64,000 nucleotides of DNA from Firmicutes bacterium UBA5449 (lineage in GTDB: Bacteria; Bacillota; SHA-98; UBA4971), in NCBI GenBank assembly GCA_002424305.1, contig DIQZ01000035.1, forward strand, positions 200,693 through 264,692. The letters run 5' to 3'. Each line of letters begins with the position of its first letter. The first letter of the stretch is position 1. The notes under the pieces were generated by a model. The model ran no database searches. It was not told the origin of the DNA and worked only from the letters and a program-made list of their open reading frames with translations. Of this stretch, positions 18,349 through 27,243 are shown one piece after another. A program made the translations under genes and the position numbers.

Positions 18349-18398
18349 TTTATTCACCTCCCTCAACTCAACTCTATATTCTTCCCTTTTCGAAGTGG

Positions 18399-19142
18399 CT
18401 ACATTGCTAAGCCTCCGTCTACACACAACACCTGGCCTGTTATGTAACATGCTTCGTCAGAGGCTAGGAACAGACACGCTTCTGCCACATCTTTTGCAGA
18501 GCCTGCCCTCCCTAACGGTACACCTCCCACAAGCTTCTCTCTGATTTCACTGCTGAGTTCACTTGTCATGCCAATGTCAATGAAACCGGGAGCAATAGCG
18601 TTTACGGTAACCTGGCGCATTGCAAGCTCCCTGGCAGCAGCCTTAGTAAGGCCGATCACACCGGCTTTTGACGCGGAGTAATTACACTGGCCTGCATTGC
18701 CAAGGACACCGGCAACAGACGAGATGTTTATTATTCTACCGGATCTCTGCCTGAACATCCTCTTGCCAACTGACCTTATCAAACTAAATACTCCGGTAAG
18801 GTTTGTCTCTATGACTTCTTCCCATTGGGGATCTGTCATTCTGATAAGGAAATTATCATGTCTTATGCCTGCATTATTAATGAGGATATCTATGCGTCCG
18901 AATTCTTTGTGAATCCCTTCAATGACTTCCTCAACAGACACCGGTGAAGTAACATCTATACTTCCTGCTACAGCACGACCACCGCCTGCAGTAATCTCTT
19001 CTGCCACTCTTTCTGCGGCCTCAAGGTTTCGTCCGGCAAGCGCAACAACATGTGCGCCTTCGCGTGATAATGCCTTGGCTATCTCAGCCCCGAGTCCGCC
19101 TGAAGCCCCAGTGACAATGGCAACCTTATCCCTCACCCTCAT
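18399..19142 (-). CDS. fabG: 3-oxoacyl-[ACP] reductase
   Basis: NADPH-dependent short-chain reductase for the second step of each elongation cycle. Cofactor loop TGASGGLGAEIAKAL near residue 10, NNAGIRHD, catalytic Ser in NISSVAGVLGN and the YSASK pair (Tyr, Lys), and the terminal TGQVLCVDGGLAM. ATG at 19142 with GGAGGT eight bases upstream is preferred to an in-frame start at 19175. It overlaps the end of fabD by 17 bases. Confidence 0.97.
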   Translation of the reverse strand: MRVRDKVAIVTGASGGLGAEIAKALSREGAHVVALAGRNLEAAERVAEEITAGGGRAVAGSIDVTSPVSVEEVIEGIHKEFGRIDILINNAGIRHDNFLIRMTDPQWEEVIETNLTGVFSLIRSVGKRMFRQRSGRIINISSVAGVLGNAGQCNYSASKAGVIGLTKAAARELAMRQVTVNAIAPGFIDIGMTSELSSEIREKLVGGVPLGRAGSAKDVAEACLFLASDEACYITGQVLCVDGGLAM

Positions 19143-20094
19143 ACTGCAAAACCTCCTCGAGATCTTCGAGTGCACCGTCTATCGGAGCGTTACCATCTAA
19201 TGCGAATACCTTTGACTCAGGTTTAATTTCGCGGATAAGCCCTGTAAGAACTCTTCCCGGACCTAGCTGAAAAAAAACGTGAGCACCTAATCTCCACATT
19301 TCCCTTACGCAGTCCTCCCACTGAATAGGCCCGGAGATCTGTCTTGCCAAGGAGTCCTTGATTCGCGCCTCGCTGTAGGCGACCTTACCGTCAACATTCA
19401 TGACTATAGGGACAGACGGTACTTGAAATTTCACTCTTTCCAGTTCCTGTTCCAATCCGCATCTTGCAGGCTCCATCAACTTTGAATGGAATGGCCCGCT
19501 GACCTTGAGCGGTATCACCCTTCGGGCACCTGCGGTCAGGCAGAGTTCCCCGGCCCATTTGACAGCCGGGATATCCCCTGATATGACAATCTGATTAGGC
19601 GAGTTATGATTTGCCGGCTCAACCCATCCGACTGTACGAGCTGCCTCACACGCCGAAGCAACCTTATCCCCGGATAATCCTAAGACAGCAGACATTCCAC
19701 CGGCCCCCGGAGTATAAGCCTTCTCCATCAATTGGCCGCGGATACACACAAGTCGCAGAGCATCCTCTAAAGACAGCGAGCCTGACGCCACCAGAGCTGA
19801 ATACTCACCGACACTGTGACCGCTTACTATGTCAGGTGTTATTCCCATGGATTTCATCACAACATAGATGGCGACAGATGTCACAACAATAGCAGGCTGA
19901 GCATTTCTTGTCAGAGTCAAGTCTTCTTCGGGCCCGAAAAAGCATAGTTCTGACAATGAGAATCCAAGAGCTGTATCAGCCTTACGGAATACCTTCCTGG
20001 CCTCTTCATAGTTTTTGGCAAGCTTTTTCCCCATGCCGACACGTTGACATCCCTGCCCGGGAAAAACAAATGCTACCTTTCTATACGGTGTCAT
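19126..20094 (-). CDS. fabD: Malonyl-CoA:ACP transacylase
   Basis: Transfers malonyl groups from CoA to ACP. N-terminus YRKVAFVFPGQGCQRVGMGK, catalytic serine in SGHSVGEYSALVASG, conserved Arg in VCIRGQLME and His in VSGPFHSKLME. Start at ATG 20094 (MTPYRKV), giving 322 residues; the open frame upstream only overlaps fabH. Its start overlaps the fabH stop by 14 bases. Confidence 0.97.
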   Translation of the reverse strand: MTPYRKVAFVFPGQGCQRVGMGKKLAKNYEEARKVFRKADTALGFSLSELCFFGPEEDLTLTRNAQPAIVVTSVAIYVVMKSMGITPDIVSGHSVGEYSALVASGSLSLEDALRLVCIRGQLMEKAYTPGAGGMSAVLGLSGDKVASACEAARTVGWVEPANHNSPNQIVISGDIPAVKWAGELCLTAGARRVIPLKVSGPFHSKLMEPARCGLEQELERVKFQVPSVPIVMNVDGKVAYSEARIKDSLARQISGPIQWEDCVREMWRLGAHVFFQLGPGRVLTGLIREIKPESKVFALDGNAPIDGALEDLEEVLQYEGEG

Positions 20095-21109
20095 TGGCAA
20101 ACCCGTCTTTGCACCACTTGAGTATTGCTGAGCCCCAAGTAAGACCGGCTCCGAATCCCACAAGTAGAACCATGTCCCCGCTTTTAAGCTTGCCCAACCT
20201 GGCTGCCTCATCAAGAGCTATAGGAATAGAAGCAGCCGACGTATTGCCGAGCCTCGCAATGTTCGAGTAGATCTTATCCGAGGTTCCAAGCCTCTCAGCT
20301 GCAAGATCTATGAGTCTCTGATTGGCTTGATGAGGAATGACAAAATCTATATCATCTTCCTTAAGATTAGCCTTGTTAAGAACCTCGACAGCAGCTTCCA
20401 CCATTACATTAACAGCAAATCTATACACCAGGTTCCCCTTCATTTGGATGTAGTGAAGTTCAGACTCTACTGTCTTATGAGATGCAGGCATCCTGGACCC
20501 ACCGGCAGGAAGGACAAGAACATCTCCGCGTGATCCGTCAGACCGCAGAACACATTCTACGATGCCTTGGTCTAAGGCGCAAGGCCTAACGATGGCAGCA
20601 CCTGCGCCGTCACCAAATAGCACACAAGTGTTTCTGTCGTGCCAATTCACAATCTTAGAGAGGATTTCAGCCCCAATTACGAGAATATTGTCGTACCTGC
20701 CGGAAGACACTAGATCGCGAGCAACAGAAAGAGCATACACAAACCCTGTACATCCTGCACTAATATCAAAAGCGGCAGCATTTGTCGCATTTATCTTTCC
20801 TTGAACCGCGCATGCACATGACGGGAATATGGTATCCGGCGTGATCGTGGCAACTATAATCAGATCAAGTTGGTCAGCGGTCATACCTGCGTCATCTAAA
20901 GCCTTCAAAGCCGCTTCTTTTGCGAGATCAGACGTTACCATGCCTTCGTCAGCAATACGCCGCTCTTTAATACCGGTGCGTTCCACAATCCACTCATCGC
21001 TGGTATCCACCATTTTTTCTAAGTCAAAGTTAGTCAAGACACGTTCAGGCACGGCGCTTCCTGTCCCTGCTATGCCTGCCCCTCTTACATTAGGCGTCCT
21101 AGTTTTCAA
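20081..21109 (-). CDS. fabH: 3-oxoacyl-[ACP] synthase III
   Basis: Starts fatty acid synthesis by condensing acyl-CoA with malonyl-ACP. Catalytic Cys in DISAGCTGFVYAL, His in IPHQANQRLID and Asn in NIARLGNTSAASIP. The start is most likely the TTG at 21109, which has GGAAGGAGAG six bases upstream; no ATG is well placed. It overlaps the plsX stop by 11 bases, in the order plsX-fabH-fabD-fabG-acpP-fabF. Confidence 0.96.
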   Translation of the reverse strand: MKTRTPNVRGAGIAGTGSAVPERVLTNFDLEKMVDTSDEWIVERTGIKERRIADEGMVTSDLAKEAALKALDDAGMTADQLDLIIVATITPDTIFPSCACAVQGKINATNAAAFDISAGCTGFVYALSVARDLVSSGRYDNILVIGAEILSKIVNWHDRNTCVLFGDGAGAAIVRPCALDQGIVECVLRSDGSRGDVLVLPAGGSRMPASHKTVESELHYIQMKGNLVYRFAVNVMVEAAVEVLNKANLKEDDIDFVIPHQANQRLIDLAAERLGTSDKIYSNIARLGNTSAASIPIALDEAARLGKLKSGDMVLLVGFGAGLTWGSAILKWCKDGFANDTV

Positions 21110-22121
21110 GATTATCTCTCCTTCCAGAACCACCTGGCGCAAGGCGACCGGCAATAGCCTCAATGACATTGCCTTCTACAGCAGCTTTAGCAGTTCCAAT
21201 AGCGTTCTTAATGGCTTTCGCCTTCGATCGTCCATGAGCAATAGTGGTGATTCCCCCTACGCCAAGAAGCAACGCACCTCCGTACTCCGAATAGTCCATT
21301 TTATTGACAAGGGAGCGTAAGGCAGGACGCATGAGACCTGCTCCAATCTTTGAGACCAAGCTCTTCCCTATTGAATCCTTTAGCATTCTCATCATACCCT
21401 CTCCTACTCCCTCAGCGAGCTTGAGCACAATGTTCCCGGTAAACCCGTCTGTAATCACCACATCTACCTGTCCAAGCGGTATATCTTTCGCTTCAATATT
21501 CCCCACAAAATTGTAGTCAGTCTTGCTAAGCAACTCATAGGAGGCAATAGTCAATTCAGTGCCTTTCGTGGGTTCCTCTCCTATACTGAGAAGTCCAAGC
21601 TTTGGATTTTCTCTACCCATGACTTGCCTGGCATAAGCGTCACCCATGAGAGCAAAGCTTAACATATGGTGAGGTCTACACTCCGAATTTGCCCCACCGT
21701 CTATTAATAAGCAATAGCTTTTCGTCGTAGGAAAGACCGTGGCAATTGCAGGCCGATCTACCCCATTTAGCCTTTTCAGTCTCAGGAGTGCACTTATCAT
21801 GGTGGCACCTGTGTTGCCGGCAGACACCACTGCATCTGCTTCGCCCTGGGCCACCAGGTCGCATGCAACCAATATGGAGGATTCACGCATCTTTCTCACC
21901 GCATCCACAGGGTGATGCTCATTCATTGGAATGACCTGCCCTGAATGGACAACAGAAAGACGGAAATCCTGAGTGCCTATTTTGCCTAGCTCGGCTTCAA
22001 TATCATTTTCATTGCCTACCAAGATTACCTCGACACCAAGTTCCTGTGCGGCAAGACAGGCCCCTGCCACAGTCTCCTTAGGCGCAAAATCTCCCCCCAT
22101 TGCATCAAGGGCAATCTTCAC
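21099..22121 (-). CDS. plsX: Phosphate acyltransferase PlsX
   Basis: Makes acyl-phosphate from acyl-ACP for phospholipid synthesis. N-terminus KIALDAMGGDFAPKETVAG is diagnostic; further conserved parts are SAGNTGATMISALL, LIDGGANSECRP and TDGFTGNIVLKLAEG. The GTG start at 22121 has AAGGAGGGG upstream; its first 17 bases overlap the end of fapR. The fapR-plsX-fab order with PlsX second is the Bacillus arrangement. Confidence 0.96.
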   Translation of the reverse strand: MKIALDAMGGDFAPKETVAGACLAAQELGVEVILVGNENDIEAELGKIGTQDFRLSVVHSGQVIPMNEHHPVDAVRKMRESSILVACDLVAQGEADAVVSAGNTGATMISALLRLKRLNGVDRPAIATVFPTTKSYCLLIDGGANSECRPHHMLSFALMGDAYARQVMGRENPKLGLLSIGEEPTKGTELTIASYELLSKTDYNFVGNIEAKDIPLGQVDVVITDGFTGNIVLKLAEGVGEGMMRMLKDSIGKSLVSKIGAGLMRPALRSLVNKMDYSEYGGALLLGVGGITTIAHGRSKAKAIKNAIGTAKAAVEGNVIEAIAGRLAPGGSGRRDNLEN

Positions 22122-22716
22122 GTGAAACCCCTCCTTGGGCCTTCGCGACATCCTCTGTGTCTCTTACAGCAAATACAGTAAACTCTCCTGTGAAAACATC
22201 CTCACCTGCTATTTTTGTTGCTACTTTTACTATGTGCCGCCTACCGGAATGGCTTACGACTTCTGCTCTTGCCACGAGCCTCTCTCCTGCCCTAATCGGC
22301 CTTAGGTATCTGACAGTTGCTGTACCGGTAAGAGCGACTTCGGCATCTACCAGCGCTACTGCCAATGAGTTTGCCTGAGCAAAGGCATGATGACCCCGAA
22401 CAATGGCAGTGCGTTGAAATGCCATATCTTTGTCAGTCTCCAGTACAGATATGCCTTCCTGCCCTAACTCTACGTGGATTAAGTCTCCGATGACTTCACC
22501 TGTTTCCACTGATCTTATCTTTTTCTTTGCATCTTCAGCTAAACGCCTGGTGCGTTCTCGCGACTCAGGAATTCCCAGCTCAAGCCTATCCAAGCGTACA
22601 GTCTGAATGCTGACTCCAAATATGGAGGCAAGCTCCCTGTCTGTTATGAACGGATCATCTTCTATGACGGTACTGAGTTTCTCGAGCCTGTCTGACTTTC
22701 GGAGCCTGTGATTCAC
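22105..22716 (-). CDS. fapR: Transcription factor FapR
   Basis: Malonyl-CoA-responsive repressor of fatty acid and phospholipid genes. N-terminal helix-turn-helix: DPFITDRELASIFGVSIQTVRLDRLELGIPE split over residues 20-50. The C-terminal hot-dog thioesterase-like effector domain covers about 85-195 (GHHAFAQANSLAVALVDAEVALT). GTG start at 22716 with a weak Shine-Dalgarno. It heads the plsX-fab operon and has its own operator upstream at 22762-22780, so it is likely autoregulated. Confidence 0.93.
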   Translation of the reverse strand: MNHRLRKSDRLEKLSTVIEDDPFITDRELASIFGVSIQTVRLDRLELGIPESRERTRRLAEDAKKKIRSVETGEVIGDLIHVELGQEGISVLETDKDMAFQRTAIVRGHHAFAQANSLAVALVDAEVALTGTATVRYLRPIRAGERLVARAEVVSHSGRRHIVKVATKIAGEDVFTGEFTVFAVRDTEDVAKAQGGVSREDCP

Positions 22717-22761
22717 ATCTCATCAACTCTCACTACTGAACTTTATCGGATCAGGATAGGT

Positions 22762-22780
22762 ATTATGACCTAGTCTTAAT
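22762..22780 (+). promoter_or_regulatory. FapR operator
   Basis: ATTATGACCTAGTCTTAAT on the plus strand. The Bacillus subtilis fapR operator is ATTAGTACCTAGTCTTAAT; 17 of 19 bases agree. It lies about 46 bases before the fapR start, downstream of the predicted transcription start, so bound FapR would block the fapR-plsX-fab transcript. Confidence 0.85.
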
Positions 22781-22796
22781 AGCAGATACTAAGTTA

Positions 22797-22826
22797 AGTA
22801 TATATCGGTCCTGCCGCTGTTTGCAA
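22797..22826 (-). promoter_or_regulatory. Promoter of the fapR-plsX-fab operon
   Basis: Minus strand TTGCAA (22821-22826), 18-base spacer, TATACT (22797-22802). Predicted start near 22790, just upstream of the FapR operator. Confidence 0.5.
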
Positions 22827-22858
22827 GAGGGAAAGAAGTTACAAGGGCAAAATGACAA

Positions 22859-22885
22859 AAGGCCGTGCATGATCGTGCCGGCCTT
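22859..22885 (-). terminator. Terminator after rpmF
   Basis: Minus strand: AAGGCCG stem (22879-22885) and CGGCCTT (22859-22865) with a 13-base loop, followed by TTGTCATTTT. It separates rpmF-yceD from the fapR operon. Confidence 0.7.
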
Positions 22886-22922
22886 CTTTGAAATAGAAAC
22901 AAGTTGTACACAAAATTAGGTT

Positions 22923-23120
22923 CTACGCTCTCTGCTTCTTCTTCTCTTTGACATCTATGACTTGTCGCCCATCATAGTAACCACATTCTGCGCATACTCT
23001 GTGCGGTCTCCTCAGAGCATGGCACTTCTCGCACTCGATGAGTTTTGGCGCCTCAATCTTCCAATTTGCACGACGTTTCCGCGTCCTCGACTTGCCGAAC
23101 TTCGCTTTAGGATTTGCCAC
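22923..23120 (-). CDS. rpmF: 50S ribosomal protein L32
   Basis: 65-residue L32. Starts ANPKAKFGKSRTRKRRANWK and contains the zinc-ribbon CEKC...CAECGYYDG with all four cysteines, so it is the Zn-binding form. GTG start at 23120 with GGAGTGAG upstream. It follows yceD by 19 bases; the yceD-rpmF pair is conserved widely. Confidence 0.98.
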   Translation of the reverse strand: MANPKAKFGKSRTRKRRANWKIEAPKLIECEKCHALRRPHRVCAECGYYDGRQVIDVKEKKKQRA

Positions 23121-23139
23121 TTAAATCTCACTCCAGTCA

Positions 23140-23679
23140 CTAGAACTCGTCTTTATCTTGAGTTAGGTAAAGCTGCGCGATGGGCGCAAGACGGATATCG
23201 CCTGTTTCATTCGTACACGCGCATTCACCATCATTTAAGTTCTTTCCGCAAACAGGGCATAAGCCTCGGCACTTGTCGGAACAGACAAGCTGAATAGGGA
23301 GAGACAATGCCAGCTGCGAGTTTACTTCTGTCGAAATATCCACAAAATCTCCACTGTATGTTAGGACCTCATCTTGCTCGTAGCCTAACCTTGACGAAGA
23401 CCCCTGAGAGGCTTTGCAGTATTGCTCCTGAAATTCCGCATCAACATCAAATGCGAATTTCCTAAGGCATCTGTGGCATTCAGCCTCCAACTTAACCTTG
23501 GCATTCCCTTGAACGAGAATGGTGTTGTGTCCGGTACAGGTTGCCTTGGCGGAAACCCTCACCGGCGCCACCGACCTAAGGGTTGTTCCGGCTATCGCCA
23601 TCTGACCTGAAGATCCTTCCAATTCCACCTCAATGCTTGCGCCTTTTGTGTCCCTTATCGTGGATATATCTATTCTCAT
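23140..23679 (-). CDS. yceD: YceD family protein (DUF177)
   Basis: YceD/DUF177 proteins act in 23S rRNA accumulation and are almost always encoded before rpmF. The family pattern is visible: a CHRCLRKF motif, then CSDKCRGLCPVCGKNLNDGECAC in pieces, giving a cysteine-rich probable metal site near the C-terminus. Start at ATG 23679 (MRIDISTIRD) with GGGGAGTG upstream; 179 residues. Upstream open codons to 23736 lack a ribosome site. Confidence 0.9.
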   Translation of the reverse strand: MRIDISTIRDTKGASIEVELEGSSGQMAIAGTTLRSVAPVRVSAKATCTGHNTILVQGNAKVKLEAECHRCLRKFAFDVDAEFQEQYCKASQGSSSRLGYEQDEVLTYSGDFVDISTEVNSQLALSLPIQLVCSDKCRGLCPVCGKNLNDGECACTNETGDIRLAPIAQLYLTQDKDEF

Positions 23680-23822
23680 GAAAGCACTCCCCTGTGAGAC
23701 ATATTGAATTATAAAACAGGGATTCATTTGAGTCAAGAAAAATGAGTTGCCTCGGACGACACAGGCAACTCAAAAGAATCAGCAAGCAAATTCAGCAGTC
23801 TTACCATTATCTACGTGTCAGG

Positions 23823-24710
23823 TTAGCTTCCGGCAGCTTCTCTCACGCACTTCTGGTGTTCTGCACAAGTCTTTCGGCTACTGTGAATCTTGCTGCCGGC
23901 GAAATGCAGACAAAAGTGACCTCCGAAGTTGTTGTTACTAATACTCTGGCCCCCGTGGGGCATCCCATTCATAGAAGCTGCTATTCTTCTTCCCCCTGCC
24001 TGGACTATGATAGGCCTCCTATTCCAAGTCCAGCTTCCTCCACAGACCCGTTTCATGATTGCCGTGTCTTCTTTTGTGCAAGGCTCAACATCAGCGTGCA
24101 GACTGCCTCCTCGTCTCTTTACACGAAACGAAAGGCCTGTCCTAACATCAATTACAGTAGCTGTGCTACCCACCTTAAAAATGCTCTTTACTGTATCCCA
24201 ATGGAGCATTGCACAAGCTCCGCGTTGGCCTCTGGATGCAATAGCGCCCGGAGTCGGAATCAGCAATTCTTGACCCACCTTGATAACAGCAGGATCAGCA
24301 ATGTTGTTGACAGCTGCAATCTCAGCAACGGTTATTCCGAGCCTTCCGGCGAGGTCATAAAGGGTATCCCCTGAACAGACTATGTAGGTCTTCATTCTTG
24401 TGTGAGCAACTTCTGTCTCAAGGGTGTTCCAAGTATCATCGCCTACAACCCCGTCAACTCGCAAGTCATATGCCCTTTGAAAAGCTCTTACCGCACTTAG
24501 AGTTTCGTCTCCGAACAGCCCGTCGCTTTCTCCTTCCAGAAACCCCAGGCCGATGAGAATATCCTGGAGTTCTTGAACATGTTCACCCTTCATACCTTTC
24601 TTAAGGGCACTTTGAGAGCCTGCAACTACAGGAGACCATATACAAAGCAAAATCAAAACAAGAGCAATAACCGTCCCGTGCGCTCTGGTCACACAAACAC
24701 GCAGCGCCAA
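23823..24710 (-). CDS. Exported peptidoglycan-binding LysM protein
   Basis: Predicted exported cell-wall protein. A hydrophobic signal segment (TVIALVLILLCIWSPVVAGS) is followed by a PG_binding_1 domain (VQELQDILIGLGFLEGESDG...AFQRAYDLRVDGVVG), then one LysM domain (YIVCSGDTLYDLAGRLGITV). The C-terminal 130 residues (VIDVRTGLSFRVKRRGGSLHADVEP to FGGHFCLHFAGSKIH) are conserved in similar firmicute proteins as far as I recall, with Asp, His and Cys that could form an active site, but I cannot name the reaction. Start uncertain: TTG 24710 after a GGGGGG, or GTG 24692. Confidence 0.75.
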   Translation of the reverse strand: MALRVCVTRAHGTVIALVLILLCIWSPVVAGSQSALKKGMKGEHVQELQDILIGLGFLEGESDGLFGDETLSAVRAFQRAYDLRVDGVVGDDTWNTLETEVAHTRMKTYIVCSGDTLYDLAGRLGITVAEIAAVNNIADPAVIKVGQELLIPTPGAIASRGQRGACAMLHWDTVKSIFKVGSTATVIDVRTGLSFRVKRRGGSLHADVEPCTKEDTAIMKRVCGGSWTWNRRPIIVQAGGRRIAASMNGMPHGGQSISNNNFGGHFCLHFAGSKIHSSRKTCAEHQKCVREAAGS

Positions 24711-24756
24711 AACAAATCGCCCCCCGAAACAACGGTATTCATTTCTTTCACTTCTA

Positions 24757-25782
24757 TTATTCTCCAGAGAGTTCGATATTCCTCCTAGCAATATCATCCA
24801 GTGCAGTAATGGCATTGTCTATGTTGTCGATCCCTATGATTTTGATCGTCTTATGGTTCTTTGCGATTTCTGTTACAGACTCTAAGTTCTCCATAGGCAC
24901 TAGGAAGTATCCGGCGCCCCCGCGTTCAGCAGCAACCAGCTTCTGTCTAATCCCGGCAATTGGGCCAATAGTGCCGTCAAGTCCGATAGTCCCTGTTCCC
25001 GCAATGACTTGGCCCCCGGTGAGATCAGCCGGATCCAACTGGTTGAGTATTTCCAAGGCAAACATTAGACCTGCAGATGAACCTTTGACATTACGGGAAT
25101 CAATCTCGATATTTAGAGGGAGATCATATGTCAGGCTGGAGCTGACGAGAATTCCAACAGCGGCACGAGTTCGATCCTCAGGGTGTGGGCCTGTTCCGAC
25201 TTGGAGTCTCTTAATTTTTCCTTGCCTCGACACTGTAAGCAACACTTCACTCCCGGGAGGTCTTTGGCTGATAACTTTTACTGCCTCATCTGCAGTGACT
25301 ACTCGTCCGTCATCAACAGCAAGAATGATATCCCCTTGCTTGAGCATGTCTTTAGCTGGGCTATTAGCCAGGACTGCCTCTATTCTCACAACAGTCTCAA
25401 CTCTAACGGAAAAACCCATTCTTTCCAGAGCAACAGCTCCTGCAACCACCTGACTTTCCTGCATCAGACTCTCCATAATACTGATGTACCTTTCAATATC
25501 CATCCCCTTGGGAATCTCTTGCGCTCTTTTTACAATATCCATATCCGGCGAAGCCAGCGCCATAATCCATAAAGGGATGCTTGCAGGACTACTTGTCACA
25601 GCGGTTAGCAAAAACATTCCCTTGGCATCCTTCTTGCCCGTCTCAACCGTCACCATCTCTTGCAACTCTTGGACCGGACCGGGACCGATAATAAGATAGT
25701 TTTGTGCGAGATAACCTTGAATACTACCGATTACTATAAGCACTCCTATTACTCTCAGCCATACTCTTCTCTTCTTCTTCAC
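24757..25782 (-). CDS. PDZ-Lon-type membrane protease (SepM/YlbL family)
   Basis: Membrane-anchored serine protease. One N-terminal transmembrane helix (VIGVLIVIGSIQGYLAQ), a PDZ domain at about residues 125-200 (LANSPAKDMLKQGDIILAVDDG), and a C-terminal Lon-like domain with catalytic Ser in GSSAGLMFALEIL and Lys in GIRQKLVAAERGG. In streptococci SepM processes competence peptide; in Bacillus YlbL acts with CtpA in the DNA-damage checkpoint. GTG start at 25782 with GGAGG seven bases upstream. Adjacent to coaD/rsmD/ylbJ, the same cluster as Bacillus ylb genes. Confidence 0.92.
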   Translation of the reverse strand: MKKKRRVWLRVIGVLIVIGSIQGYLAQNYLIIGPGPVQELQEMVTVETGKKDAKGMFLLTAVTSSPASIPLWIMALASPDMDIVKRAQEIPKGMDIERYISIMESLMQESQVVAGAVALERMGFSVRVETVVRIEAVLANSPAKDMLKQGDIILAVDDGRVVTADEAVKVISQRPPGSEVLLTVSRQGKIKRLQVGTGPHPEDRTRAAVGILVSSSLTYDLPLNIEIDSRNVKGSSAGLMFALEILNQLDPADLTGGQVIAGTGTIGLDGTIGPIAGIRQKLVAAERGGAGYFLVPMENLESVTEIAKNHKTIKIIGIDNIDNAITALDDIARRNIELSGE

Positions 25783-25882
25783 GTCATTTCCTCCGGGTAT
25801 TACCCTAAATATCAGTGCACTCTTTTATCTATTCTACTTTTCCATTGGTTATGATATTCCCCACCGAGGTCAAGGTCTGTGA

Positions 25883-25911
25883 GCATATCCTAAGGTCAAC
25901 TAAAATATACT
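25883..25911 (+). promoter_or_regulatory. Putative SigE-like promoter of ylbJ
   Basis: GCATATC (25883-25889), 14 bases, AATATACT (25904-25911). The SigE consensus is kmATATT-N14/15-CATACAnT; -35 matches 6 of 7 and -10 matches 5 of 7 defined positions. About 48 bases before the ylbJ ATG. Bacillus ylbJ is SigE-controlled. Confidence 0.45.
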
Positions 25912-25959
25912 TGATTAGACAATCGGACAGCAAGAGCGATATAGGGGGGTTCGAGGCCC

Positions 25960-27243
25960 ATGATTAACCGGCGGCCTCTCACTCAAAGGACCACATATCT
26001 TGCGGCAGCGTGCGCCTTCTTTATCACTGTTATTATAGTAATATACCCAAGCATAGCCTTTCAGGCGTCCATGGAAGGATTACGCGTATGGTGGGAGATT
26101 GTGTTTCCGGCGTTGCTCCCATTTTTCGTGGCTGTTGAAGTCCTTATGGCCCTCGGCGTAGTCCACTTCCTTGGTGTTCTTTTGGAACCTCTCATGAGGC
26201 CGGTCTTTGATATTCCGGGAGTAGGAGCCTTTGCTTTAGCCATGGGTATCACCGGTGGATATCCCATTGGAGCAAAGATCACTGCAAACCTCAGAAGAAG
26301 AAGCCTGTGCAACCAAATAGAAGCAGAGCGATTAGCATCTTTCACCAATACTGCAGATCCGCTTTTCATGTCAGGTGCTGTAGCAGTAGGAATGTTTCAT
26401 TCTCCGGGCCTTGCAGGAGCCATATGCGGTGCTCACTACATCTCCGCTATCATACTGGGAGTCTTGCTGAGACTGCATGGCGGATCCCAGGGACGACCGG
26501 TTCTGGAGGGCAGTGTCACCAAGGGGAATATTTTCAAGAGAGCTATCCATGAACTCTACAAGGCACGACACGCAGACGGCAGACCTTTAGGGCAAGTTTT
26601 CGGGGATTCTGTCCGTGATTCCATGAGTAGCATTCTACTGATTGGCGGCTTCATCATAATGTTCTCAGTAATCATCAAAGTTTTGTCTGTCTCCGGAATA
26701 CTGAGGCTAATTGAATGGCCACTCACTGTCATCTTGCGTCCGTTTGGAATACAGAACACTCTGATCTCACCGATTATCAGCGGCTTGTTCGAAATCACCC
26801 TGGGAACAGAATTAGCAAGCAAGGCAGCTGCACCTTTAATTGAAAGGCTCATGGTAGCAAACGCAATGATAGCGTGGTCCGGATTATCAGTATTTGGGCA
26901 GGTATCTGCCATGGTATCAGGCACAGACATAAGGATGACACCTTACCTCGTATCTCGACTAATCCATGCGGTGATCGCAGCTCTCATAACACTGGCTATC
27001 ACTAGTCCCTATGGACAGGGGATAGCAAGACTGGTGACACCTGTGTTTGTCCTAAGATTGGGTGCAACCCAAGCCCCATTCTACCTTAAGCTTCTTGTGT
27101 CGTTCGCACAGCTTCTCAAAACAGTAGGCATCATGGTAGGACTGTCTGTTATTATGTGGTTCTTCCAGCGAATACAACTGATCTTCATAAGAGTCAAAGG
27201 CGTTAGGCGGAGCTCTTCTCGAGTTCCTCGACTCCGCGTCTGA
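25960..27243 (+). CDS. ylbJ: Sporulation integral membrane protein YlbJ
   Basis: Polytopic membrane protein of 427 residues with about eight to ten hydrophobic helices and nucleoside-transporter Gate repeats (GVGAFALAMGITGGYPIGAKI and the mirror LISPIISGLFEITLGTELASK). YlbJ is needed for heat-resistant spores and is made in the mother cell. ATG at 25960 with GGGGGG upstream. Divergent from the protease gene; its last 41 bases overlap the end of the convergent coiled-coil gene. Confidence 0.9.
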   Translation: MINRRPLTQRTTYLAAACAFFITVIIVIYPSIAFQASMEGLRVWWEIVFPALLPFFVAVEVLMALGVVHFLGVLLEPLMRPVFDIPGVGAFALAMGITGGYPIGAKITANLRRRSLCNQIEAERLASFTNTADPLFMSGAVAVGMFHSPGLAGAICGAHYISAIILGVLLRLHGGSQGRPVLEGSVTKGNIFKRAIHELYKARHADGRPLGQVFGDSVRDSMSSILLIGGFIIMFSVIIKVLSVSGILRLIEWPLTVILRPFGIQNTLISPIISGLFEITLGTELASKAAAPLIERLMVANAMIAWSGLSVFGQVSAMVSGTDIRMTPYLVSRLIHAVIAALITLAITSPYGQGIARLVTPVFVLRLGATQAPFYLKLLVSFAQLLKTVGIMVGLSVIMWFFQRIQLIFIRVKGVRRSSSRVPRLRV

